Source: Streptomyces smaragdinus
GTDB lineage: Bacteria; Actinomycetota; Actinomycetes; Streptomycetales; Streptomycetaceae
Length of the DNA: 64,000 bases
NCBI RefSeq assembly: GCF_009604385.1
Contig: NZ_WEGJ01000005.1
Span: 186,001-250,000, forward strand
Direction: 5' to 3'
Below, piece by piece: positions 57,507 to 64,000 of the stretch. The translations under genes and the position numbers were made by a program. Below the pieces are notes generated by a model, which saw only the letters and a program-made list of their open reading frames with translations, was not told where the DNA came from and did not search any database. Within the stretch, counting starts at the first letter, position 1, and every line of letters begins with the position of its first letter.

Positions 57507-57624
57507 GGCAGAACCCTCCCCGGGTCGCGCCCGGCGGACCTTCGCCGCGGGCACTGCACAGCAGGCTAGGGGGCACCACTGACATTCCTGCCGTCCCGGT
57601 GCCACGGAAGGACCGACCCGCGGC

Positions 57625-58617
57625 TCAGTCCCACGACCCCAGCGCCGGCGGCAGCCCCGCGATCTCCCCCAGATCGGCCGGCGTCAGCCGCAGGTCCGCC
57701 GCGGCCGCGTTCTCCCGCACCCACCGCTCGTGCTTCGCGCCCGGCAGCGCCACCACATGCGCCCCCTGCGCCAGCACCCACGCCAGCGCCACCTGTCCCG
57801 GCGTCGCCCCGTGCCGCCCGGCGACCCGCCGGAGCCCCGCGACGATCGGCTGGTTCGCCGCCATCATCTCCGCCGTGAACCGCGGATGCCGCGCCCGTAC
57901 GTCGTCCGGCTCGAAGCCCTCACCGGGCCGCAGCGTGCCGGTGAGGAACCCGTTCCCCAGCGGCATCGCCGCCAGGAACGACACTCCCCGCGCCGCGCAC
58001 CACGGCACCAGCTCCGCCAGCGCCTCCGGCGACCACACCGACAGCTCCGCCTCCACCGCGGCCACCGGGAACACCTGCTGGACGCGCCGCAGCCGGCCGA
58101 TCGTCGTGTCGTGCAGCCCCGCGCCCGCGCGCCGCTGTGCCCGCGCACCCACCGCGCAGAACCCCAGCGCCCGCACCTTCCCCGCCGTCACCAGCTCCGC
58201 CATGGCGCCCCAGGTCTCCTCGACCGGCACCTCCGGATCCTCCCGGTGCAGCTGGAACAGGTCGATCACATCCGTCTGCAGCCGGCGCAGGGAGGCGTCA
58301 CAGGCGCGCCGGACCCGCGACGGCCGCCCGTCGGCCACCAGATGCTGCTCACCCACGAGCAGCCCCGCCTTGGTCGACACGAACGCCTCCGCCCGGCGCT
58401 CCTTCAACACCCGCCCCAGCAGCAGCTCGTTGGTGAACGGCCCGTACATGTCGGCGGTGTCGAGCAGCGTGACCCCCAGGTCCAGCGCGGCGTTCAGGGC
58501 CCGCAGCGACTCCTCGCCGCTGCGTCGCGACGCGGTGTACGCCCAGCTCATCGGCATACAGCCGAGACCCACCGCCCCCGCCGAGAGCGCCCCCGCCCCG
58601 ATCGTCCTGACCTCCAC
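57625..58617 (-). CDS. Aldo/keto reductase
   Basis: 330 residues. The catalytic tetrad is visible: D and Y in LLDTADMYGPFTNELLLG, K in FVSTKAG, H in DLFQLHREDPEVP. VAALPGAKHERWVRENAAA near the C-terminus binds NADP. GTG 58617 has GGAGGGGG upstream, and TAGGGT at 58656-58661 is a likely -10. It is divergent from the 2-hydroxyacid dehydrogenase with a palindrome between. Confidence 0.92.
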   Translation of the reverse strand: MEVRTIGAGALSAGAVGLGCMPMSWAYTASRRSGEESLRALNAALDLGVTLLDTADMYGPFTNELLLGRVLKERRAEAFVSTKAGLLVGEQHLVADGRPSRVRRACDASLRRLQTDVIDLFQLHREDPEVPVEETWGAMAELVTAGKVRALGFCAVGARAQRRAGAGLHDTTIGRLRRVQQVFPVAAVEAELSVWSPEALAELVPWCAARGVSFLAAMPLGNGFLTGTLRPGEGFEPDDVRARHPRFTAEMMAANQPIVAGLRRVAGRHGATPGQVALAWVLAQGAHVVALPGAKHERWVRENAAAADLRLTPADLGEIAGLPPALGSWD

Positions 58618-58655
58618 GCCCCGGACCCCCTCCTTCCGCACGCCTGCGCGAGAAG

Positions 58656-58661
58656 ACCCTA
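58656..58661 (-). promoter_or_regulatory. -10 box TAGGGT of the aldo/keto reductase gene
   Basis: It fits TAnnnT, 38 nt before the GTG, and abuts the palindrome at 58663-58680. Confidence 0.45.
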
Positions 58662-58662
58662 A

Positions 58663-58680
58663 CCGTTCGCCTGCGAACGG
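58663..58680. promoter_or_regulatory. Perfect palindrome CCGTTCGC-CT-GCGAACGG (candidate operator)
   Basis: Eight-nt arms with a 2-nt centre lie in the 81-bp gap between two divergent genes, in the -35 to -10 spacer zone of both predicted promoters. The size and symmetry suit a dimeric repressor (for example TetR type) that would control both. Confidence 0.6.
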
Positions 58681-58686
58681 CTGACG

Positions 58687-58692
58687 TAGCCT
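58687..58692 (+). promoter_or_regulatory. -10 box TAGCCT, leaderless type, of the 2-hydroxyacid dehydrogenase gene
   Basis: It ends 6 nt before the ATG at 58699. Confidence 0.5.
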
Positions 58693-58698
58693 CTGGCC

Positions 58699-59637
58699 AT
58701 GAGCACAGCACAGGTATGGCTGCCCATCCGGCCCGAGTCCATCGACGGTCTGCCGGCGGAACTGGAGTACGTCCACTGGGACGCGGAGCCGGAGTTCCCG
58801 GCCGATCCGGCCGACTGCGTGTTCTATGTGGCGCCGTACATGAAGAAGGCCGCCGTCAAGACCCAGCCGCTGGCGCTGATGACGAACCTCAAGGTGCTCC
58901 AGACCCTGACCGCCGGCGTCGACCAGTTCCTGCCGGCCCTCCCGTCCCTGCCGCCGGGCGTACGGCTCTGCAACGCCCGCGGCGTCCACGAGGCCAGCAC
59001 CGCCGAACTCGCCCTCACCCTGATCCTCGCCTCGCTGCGCGGCATCCCCGAGTTCGTCCGGCGCCAGGACAGACACGAGTGGCAGGGCGGCTTCCACCCC
59101 GCGCTCGCCGACAAGACCGTGGCGATCGTGGGGTACGGGGCCATCGGCAGCGCCGTCGAGGACCGGCTCGCGGGCTTCGAGTGCGCGCGGGTACTGCGCT
59201 TCGCGCGCTCCTCCCGTGCAACACCGCGCGGCCCCGTGCATTCGATCGACCGGATCGGCGACCTCCTCCCCGAGGCGGACGTCGTCGTCCTGGTCACCCC
59301 GCTCACCCCGGAGACGAAGGGCCTGGCCGGGGCGGAGTTCCTGGCCCGGATGAAGGACGGCGCCCTGCTCGTCAACGTCGCCCGCGGCCCCGTCGTGGAC
59401 ACCAAGGCCCTGCTGGCGGAAGTGGAATCCGGCCGCCTGCGCGCCGCCCTGGACGTCACCGACCCCGAACCGCTGCCGCCGGGCCACCCCCTGTGGGATG
59501 CTCCCGGCGTTCTCGTCAGCCCCCATGTCGGCGGCCCCACCTCCGCCTTCCTGCCCCGTGCCAAGCGCTTGCTGGCCGACCAGCTCCAGCGGTTCGCGGC
59601 AGGTGAACCGCTGCGTTTCGTGGTTGCGGAGAGTTAA
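58699..59637 (+). CDS. D-isomer-specific 2-hydroxyacid dehydrogenase
   Basis: 312 residues. The NAD motif is AIVGYGAIGSAVEDRL, the catalytic Arg lies in LVNVARGPVVDT, Glu in DVTDPEPLPPGHPLW and His in VLVSPHVGGPTS. LQTLTAGVDQFLPAL and ARGVHEASTAELALTLILA are the usual substrate-domain blocks. It reduces 2-oxoacids or oxidises 2-hydroxyacids; substrate unknown. The divergent aldo/keto reductase suggests a shared carbonyl-metabolism role. Confidence 0.92.
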   Translation: MSTAQVWLPIRPESIDGLPAELEYVHWDAEPEFPADPADCVFYVAPYMKKAAVKTQPLALMTNLKVLQTLTAGVDQFLPALPSLPPGVRLCNARGVHEASTAELALTLILASLRGIPEFVRRQDRHEWQGGFHPALADKTVAIVGYGAIGSAVEDRLAGFECARVLRFARSSRATPRGPVHSIDRIGDLLPEADVVVLVTPLTPETKGLAGAEFLARMKDGALLVNVARGPVVDTKALLAEVESGRLRAALDVTDPEPLPPGHPLWDAPGVLVSPHVGGPTSAFLPRAKRLLADQLQRFAAGEPLRFVVAES

Positions 59638-59892
59638 CCCCCGGAACACACCCGGAAGCTCCGCAGTTACGCTGCGTAGAAGAAGTATGTCCCTGAGTGA
59701 CGAAACTGGTGTATCGTCCCGTCCAGGGGGTGCTCTCGACGAAGGCGGCGTGACGCCGTGGGCCGATGGAGACTCGAGGGGGGCGATGGGCGTGCACGGA
59801 CAGTGGGCGGGATATCCGGTCGCGGGGCGGGGCAAGCGCTTCACCACGGGTGCCGGTACGGACCCGGGCGCCCGTCCCCGTCGGGAGGCGCG

Positions 59893-62757
59893 GTGAGTAC
59901 GCTCGTCGAGCCGGTGCTCCCGGCCCCCTCCCGCCGGCCGGCGCACGGCCGGGTGAGCCTCGTGCCGCAGCTGGTCCTCGCGATCCTCTGCGGGGCGTAC
60001 GCCACCGGAGCCGCCCTCGGCTGGGGCTCGGCCCGCGCGGCCCTGATCATGGGCGACTTCGGACTGAGCGCCGCCGCCCTCACGGCGTCCGTCTCCTGCC
60101 TGCTGTACGCCCGGATCCAGCACAACCGCTTCCGGCCCGCCTGGCTGATGTTCGGCGGCTCGTCCCTGATGGCGGGCCTGGGCAACGGCATCTGGGGGTG
60201 GTACGAGGTCGTGCTGGGCCGGGGCGTGCCCTCGCCCTCGGCGGCCGACTTCTGCTTCCTGCTCTTCGCGCCGCCCGCCGTGGTCGGCCTGCTCATCCTC
60301 GCCCGGCGGCCGGTGAGCCGGGCCGGCTGGGTCTGCCTCGCGCTCGACACCTGGCTGATCGGCGGTTCGCTGCTCACGATCTCGTGGAGCGTCGCGCTCG
60401 CGCACACCACGGAGCGGGCGGACGAGTCGGTGCCCGCCGTCGCGCTCTCCCTGGCGTATCCGCTGCTGGACATCGCGCTCGTGTCGATAGTGCTGGTCCT
60501 GCACTTCCGCCGCTCCGCGGCGAACCGCTCCGCCATCAACACCGCGATCGCCGCCCTGGCGCTCACGGTGCTGTGCGACGCGCTGTTCACCTCGCCGCTG
60601 CTGCACGAGAACTACCGCTCCGGCCAGATGCTCGACGCCGGCTGGTTCGCCGGTTCGCTGCTGCTGGCGTACGCGCCGTGGGTGGGCCGCCGCTCGGCCG
60701 CCGACCCGCCGCCCCCGGCCGGCGACGGACCGCCCGCCGAGCCGCCGCGGCCCCGGCGCGCGACCTCCACCCAGGTGGGCGCCCTGGCGCCGTATCTCGC
60801 GGCCGGCGTGTGCACGCTCGGGATCGTCTACAACGTGCTGAGCGGCCGCAGCATCGACCGCGTCGTCCTCCTCACGGCCTGCACGGTGGTGCTCGCGCTC
60901 GTGGTCCGCCAGGCCATCATGCTGCTCGACAACATCAGCCTCACCCAGGAGCTGGCCCAGAAGGAGAACCACTTCCGGTCCCTGGTCCAGGGCTCCAGCG
61001 ACGTCATCATGATCGCCGCCCCCACCGGGGTGCTGCGCTACGTCAGCCCGGCCGCCGCCGGGGTGTACGGCGTACGGGCCGAGGCTCTCGTCGGCGCCGA
61101 GCTCGCCAGCCTGATCCACCCGGAGGACCTCGGCCGGGTGCTCCACGAGGTGCGCAGATTCCTCGCGGCGCCCGACGGGGAGGCGAGTTCGACGCGTATC
61201 GAGTGCCGCTTCCGGGCCGGGGACGGCCGGGGCGGCGACAGCGGCTGGCTCAACGTGGAGTCCACGGTCAACCGGCACCACGGCGGCCTGATCTTCAACA
61301 GCCGCGACGTCACCGAACGCGTCCGGCTCCAGGCCCAGCTCCAGCACAGTGCCTCGCACGACGCGCTCACCGACCTGCCCAACCGCGCCCTGTTCACCGA
61401 ACGGGTCAACCAGGCGCTCGGCGGCCGACGGGCCTCCGACCGCGGCACGGTCAACCGCGGTACGGCGGTGCTCTTCATCGACCTCGACGGCTTCAAGTCG
61501 GTCAACGACACCGTGGGCCACCAGGCGGGCGACGAACTGCTGGTGATCGCCGGCCGCCGGCTCCAGGAGGCGGTGCGCACCGACGACATCGCCTCCCGTC
61601 TCGGCGGCGACGAGTTCGCCGTGCTCATCCACGGCCACGGCGACCACACCGACCGCGAGGTGCGGATCTACGAGATCGCCGACCGGATCCGCGCCCGGCT
61701 GTCCGAGCCGTACCCCGTGGGCAACGTCGGCGTGGCGGCCGGCGCCCCGGCCGGGAAGGAGGTCCGGGTGACCCCCAGCATCGGGGTGGCCTTCGCCGAT
61801 CCCGGCGTCAGCCCCGCCGAGCTGATGCGCAACGCCGATCTGGCGATGTACCGGGCCAAGCAGGCGGGAAAGGCCCGGGTGGAGCTGTACGCCCCGCAGA
61901 TGCAGGCGGACTCCTGGCTCGGGGTGCGGCGCGGCGAGCTCGCCGGACGGCTGAGCGCCGCCCTGCGCGACGGCCAGTTCTCGCTCTTCCACCAGCCGGT
62001 CGTGGAGCTGGCCACCGGCCGCACCACCTCGGTGATCGCGCACGCCCGCTGGCGCTCCGCCCAGGGCATCGTGCACACCCCGGCGGAGTTCCTCACCTTC
62101 CGCGGCGGCCAGGACGGGGCGCGGACGGCCGAGCTCGGCCGCTGGATGCTGGAGGAGGCCGTGCGGCTGGCCGCCGAGCGGCACCGCGACGGCCATCCTG
62201 TCCCGGTGACGGTACGGATCCCCGCGCTGCGCCTGACCGACCGCGGCCTGCCCCCGCAGAACATCGCGGCGCTCCTCACCCGGTACGCGTTGCCCAGCGG
62301 CGTGCTCACCCTGGAGATCTGCGACCACGACCCGCGCGCCGCGCTCGACGAGCTCGAACGGCGCATCGCCGCCCTGCGCCATCTGGGCGTACGGATCTCC
62401 CTGGACGGCTTCGGCAACGGCCATGCCGCGCTCGGCGCCCTGCGCCGGCTCTCCGTGGACGCCCTGAAGCTCGACCGCAGCCTGATCGAGGGCCTCGACG
62501 AGTCGCTGCGCCTGCGGAAGATCACTTCGGGGCTGCTGCGGATCGCGGGAGATCTGGGACTGGACTCGGTGGCCGACGGCGTCGACCGCGCCGAGCAGAT
62601 CGCCGTCCTGCGCGACCTGGGCTGCCGCCACGGTCAGGGGCTGGCGTTCTCCGGCCCGCTGGACGAGCCGCAGCTGCGCCGGGCGCTGCGGAGCGGAGCC
62701 TTCGCCGTCCCCTCCGCGATGCCGGGAGGAGGTGCGTCGGCGGCGCTCCTGACGTGA
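59893..62757 (+). CDS. cdgD: Membrane PAS-GGDEF-degenerate EAL protein, CdgD-like diguanylate cyclase
   Basis: 954 residues. About ten membrane helices lie before residue 350. A PAS domain (NHFRSLVQGSSDVIMIAAPTGVLRYVSPAAAGVYG, in parts) follows, then GGDEF (DALTDLPNRALF, LFIDLDGFKSVNDTVGH, RLGGDEFAVLI, intact) and an EAL-like domain that has lost catalytic residues: EAL is IAH, the NVS block reads VRIPALRL, DDFG is DGFG and the last Glu is Asp (VADGVD). It should therefore make, not degrade, c-di-GMP. CdgD of S. coelicolor (SCO5511, from memory) lies next to ilvB as here. GTG 59893 has GGGAGG upstream. Confidence 0.83.
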   Translation: MSTLVEPVLPAPSRRPAHGRVSLVPQLVLAILCGAYATGAALGWGSARAALIMGDFGLSAAALTASVSCLLYARIQHNRFRPAWLMFGGSSLMAGLGNGIWGWYEVVLGRGVPSPSAADFCFLLFAPPAVVGLLILARRPVSRAGWVCLALDTWLIGGSLLTISWSVALAHTTERADESVPAVALSLAYPLLDIALVSIVLVLHFRRSAANRSAINTAIAALALTVLCDALFTSPLLHENYRSGQMLDAGWFAGSLLLAYAPWVGRRSAADPPPPAGDGPPAEPPRPRRATSTQVGALAPYLAAGVCTLGIVYNVLSGRSIDRVVLLTACTVVLALVVRQAIMLLDNISLTQELAQKENHFRSLVQGSSDVIMIAAPTGVLRYVSPAAAGVYGVRAEALVGAELASLIHPEDLGRVLHEVRRFLAAPDGEASSTRIECRFRAGDGRGGDSGWLNVESTVNRHHGGLIFNSRDVTERVRLQAQLQHSASHDALTDLPNRALFTERVNQALGGRRASDRGTVNRGTAVLFIDLDGFKSVNDTVGHQAGDELLVIAGRRLQEAVRTDDIASRLGGDEFAVLIHGHGDHTDREVRIYEIADRIRARLSEPYPVGNVGVAAGAPAGKEVRVTPSIGVAFADPGVSPAELMRNADLAMYRAKQAGKARVELYAPQMQADSWLGVRRGELAGRLSAALRDGQFSLFHQPVVELATGRTTSVIAHARWRSAQGIVHTPAEFLTFRGGQDGARTAELGRWMLEEAVRLAAERHRDGHPVPVTVRIPALRLTDRGLPPQNIAALLTRYALPSGVLTLEICDHDPRAALDELERRIAALRHLGVRISLDGFGNGHAALGALRRLSVDALKLDRSLIEGLDESLRLRKITSGLLRIAGDLGLDSVADGVDRAEQIAVLRDLGCRHGQGLAFSGPLDEPQLRRALRSGAFAVPSAMPGGGASAALLT

Positions 62758-62825
62758 GCGGTACCACAGCGGACACCCCATGGGGTGATGTACTGCTCAG
62801 ATAGTGAGACTCGAATCCCATCGGC

Positions 62826-62855
62826 TTGACACCCCCCTTGAGGCAGGGGCAAGGT
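62826..62855 (+). promoter_or_regulatory. Promoter of the ilvB leader (TTGACA, 18 nt, CAAGGT)
   Basis: A consensus -35 TTGACA (62826-62831) and a weak -10 CAAGGT (62850-62855) end 7 nt before the leader-peptide ATG, so the transcript may begin at the start codon. Confidence 0.6.
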
Positions 62856-62862
62856 CGTGGCC

Positions 62863-62904
62863 ATGCGCACCCGAATTCTCGTACTTGGACAGCGCGTCGG
62901 CTGA
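62863..62904 (+). CDS. ilvB attenuator leader peptide
   Basis: 13 residues, MRTRILVLGQRVG, with Ile, Leu, Val, Leu and Val codons in a short span: the composition expected for a branched-chain-amino-acid-sensing leader. No ribosome site; likely leaderless. Slow translation at these codons would favour an antiterminator over the following hairpin. Similar leaders are known before actinobacterial ilvB genes. Confidence 0.85.
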   Translation: MRTRILVLGQRVG

Positions 62905-62924
62905 CAGCACCACTCCGACGCGCT
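62891..62924 (+). promoter_or_regulatory. Attenuator stem 1:2 overlapping the leader peptide end
   Basis: AGCGCGTCGG (62891-62900) pairs perfectly with CCGACGCGCT (62915-62924), over the last leader codons and directly before the terminator stem. Confidence 0.6.
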
Positions 62925-62958
62925 CCCCTCGCTTGCCTCCGGGCACGAGGGGTTTTTT
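62925..62958 (+). terminator. Intrinsic terminator of the ilvB attenuator
   Basis: CCCCTCG (62925-62931) pairs with CGAGGGG (62946-62952), with an inner TGCC/GGCA stem and TCCG loop, followed by six T. It lies 127 nt before ilvB. The remaining leader (62959-63078) shows nothing else. Confidence 0.9.
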
Positions 62959-63078
62959 GTTGCACAGGCACGGCACAAACACGGCACCGACGCGGCACAG
63001 GCACGACACAGCCATCCCGCCGGACCATGAAGACCCTCACGTGAAGCACCATCGAGCATCAGACGAGAAGAGAAGCCG

Positions 63079-64000
63079 ATGACCGAGCAGGCTCCCCCCA
63101 GGAGCGAGCCCCATCCGCAGCCGCCGCGCTCGCGGAACGCGGGCCCGCAGCCCACCCCGAGCGCCGAACCGATGACGGGCGCCCAGTCCCTCATCCGGTC
63201 CCTCGAGGCCGTAGGGGTCGACACTGTCTTCGGCATCCCGGGCGGCGCGATCCTCCCCGCGTACGACCCGATGATGGACTCCGTCAAGCTCCGCCACATC
63301 CTCGTCCGCCACGAGCAGGGCGCCGGCCACGCCGCCACCGGGTACGCGCAGGCCACCGGCAAGGTCGGCGTCTGCATGGCCACCTCGGGACCGGGCGCCA
63401 CCAACCTGGTCACCCCGATCGCCGACGCCCACATGGACTCCGTCCCGATCGTCGCGATCACCGGCCAGGTCACCTCCAAGTCCATCGGCACGGACGCCTT
63501 CCAGGAGGCGGACATCTGCGGCATCACAATGCCCGTCACCAAGCACAACTTCCTGGTCACCGACGCCGACGACATCCCGCGCACCATCGCCGAGGCCTTC
63601 CACATCGCGGGCACCGGCCGCCCCGGCCCGGTGCTGGTCGACATCGCCAAGGACGCCCTGCAGGCCCGTACGAACTTCAGCTGGCCGCCGAAGAACGACC
63701 TGCCCGGCTACCGCCCGGTCACCAAGCCGCACTCCAAGCAGATCCGCGAGGCCGCCCGGCTGATCACCGAGGCGAAGCGCCCCGTGCTGTACGTCGGCGG
63801 CGGCGTGCTGAAGGCCCGCGCCACGGCCGAGCTGAAGGTGCTCGCCGAGCAGACCGGCGCCCCGGTCGTCACGACGCTGATGGCGCTCGGCGCCTTCCCC
63901 GACAGCCACCGCCAGCACCTGGGCATGCCCGGCATGCACGGCTCGGTGGCCGCGGTCACGGCCCTGCAGAAGTCCGACCTGCTGATCACCCTCGGCGCCC
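63079..64000 (+). CDS. ilvB: Acetolactate synthase large subunit, partial at 3' end
   Basis: The first 307 codons are visible. It condenses two pyruvates, or pyruvate and 2-oxobutyrate, with thiamine diphosphate in valine/leucine/isoleucine synthesis. [32 protein letters not shown] (catalytic E79), [22 protein letters not shown] and [22 protein letters not shown] are diagnostic. ATG 63079 follows AGAGAAG. It runs off the window; ilvN and ilvC would be expected next. Confidence 0.97.
   Translation, partial: MTEQAPPRSEPHPQPPRSRNAGPQPTPSAEPMTGAQSLIRSLEAVGVDTVFGIPGGAILPAYDPMMDSVKLRHILVRHEQGAGHAATGYAQATGKVGVCMATSGPGATNLVTPIADAHMDSVPIVAITGQVTSKSIGTDAFQEADICGITMPVTKHNFLVTDADDIPRTIAEAFHIAGTGRPGPVLVDIAKDALQARTNFSWPPKNDLPGYRPVTKPHSKQIREAARLITEAKRPVLYVGGGVLKARATAELKVLAEQTGAPVVTTLMALGAFPDSHRQHLGMPGMHGSVAAVTALQKSDLLITLGA

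Noticed and set aside
59638..59892. Possible BldD-type site (TTAC-GCTGC-GTAG) upstream of the cdgD-like gene
   Set aside because: It fails the second half of the TnAC-N5-GTnA pattern by one base, so it is not supported without binding data.
57625..62781. 1718-residue open frame on the minus strand
   Set aside because: Only its last 330 codons (the aldo/keto reductase) show conserved motifs; the rest is antisense to the dehydrogenase and cdgD-like genes.
59766..62804. 1012-residue open frame on the same strand as the cdgD-like gene
   Set aside because: It is out of frame with the real gene, has only low-complexity Arg/Pro/Gly-rich sequence, and exists because high GC makes stop codons rare.

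Overview
This is a contiguous piece of a high-GC actinomycete chromosome, almost certainly Streptomyces. The signs are strong third-position G/C bias, frequent GTG starts, GGAGG ribosome sites, leaderless-type promoters, two genes with rare in-frame TTA codons, and a gene order that, from memory, matches the S. coelicolor interval from about SCO5466 to SCO5512 (glycine cleavage genes, opp transporter, mnmA, ligA-rmdB, gatCAB, cdgD-ilvB). No rRNA, tRNA, CRISPR array, insertion sequence or phage gene was seen.

Layout. 1-2.8 kb (minus strand): the start of a Kup potassium transporter (cut by the window edge), a SARP/BTAD regulator, and upstream of that regulator a 13-residue ORF of which 9 residues are asparagine. 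2.8-5.9 kb: a small accessory patch with a pterin dehydratase, a frameshifted and probably deleted HTH regulator, an anti-sigma-like ATPase and a VapBC-type toxin-antitoxin pair. 6-10.6 kb (minus): gcvT-gcvH-glyA-sdaA behind a tandem glycine riboswitch, a one-carbon/serine-glycine catabolic unit. 10.7-13 kb: a P-loop kinase-like protein and two SseB-domain proteins. 13.4-19.7 kb: a five-gene oligopeptide ABC importer. 19.8-27.3 kb: a TRIC-type channel, a zinc carboxypeptidase, a cysteine desulfurase and MnmA (which together make tRNA 2-thiouridine), a Tat-type amidase, a DUF427 protein, an SDR and a beta-propeller protein. 27.3-32.8 kb: a MetE-like protein, ligA and the c-di-GMP enzyme rmdB. 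32.8-34.5 kb (minus): an ECF sigma factor and its zinc-finger anti-sigma. 34.7-38.2 kb: gatC-gatA-small protein-gatB, the transamidosome. 38.3-41.2 kb: divergent LOG-family and MMPL genes.

41.3-54.8 kb is the most unusual part. Four giant LuxR-type (LAL) regulators of about 1000 residues stand on the same strand. Two are preceded by small basic proteins that share a conserved upstream element, and all four have a similar hexamer 6-7 nt before the start codon. Two of them share a 150-nt perfectly identical stretch over the DNA-binding domain, which points to recent gene conversion.

54.8-59.6 kb: a PQQ/sorbosone-dehydrogenase-like lipoprotein, a WGR-propeller protein, and a divergent aldo/keto reductase and 2-hydroxyacid dehydrogenase pair separated by a perfect palindrome. 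59.9-64 kb: a membrane PAS-GGDEF-degenerate-EAL protein (CdgD-like), then an ilvB attenuator with its leader peptide, and ilvB running off the end.
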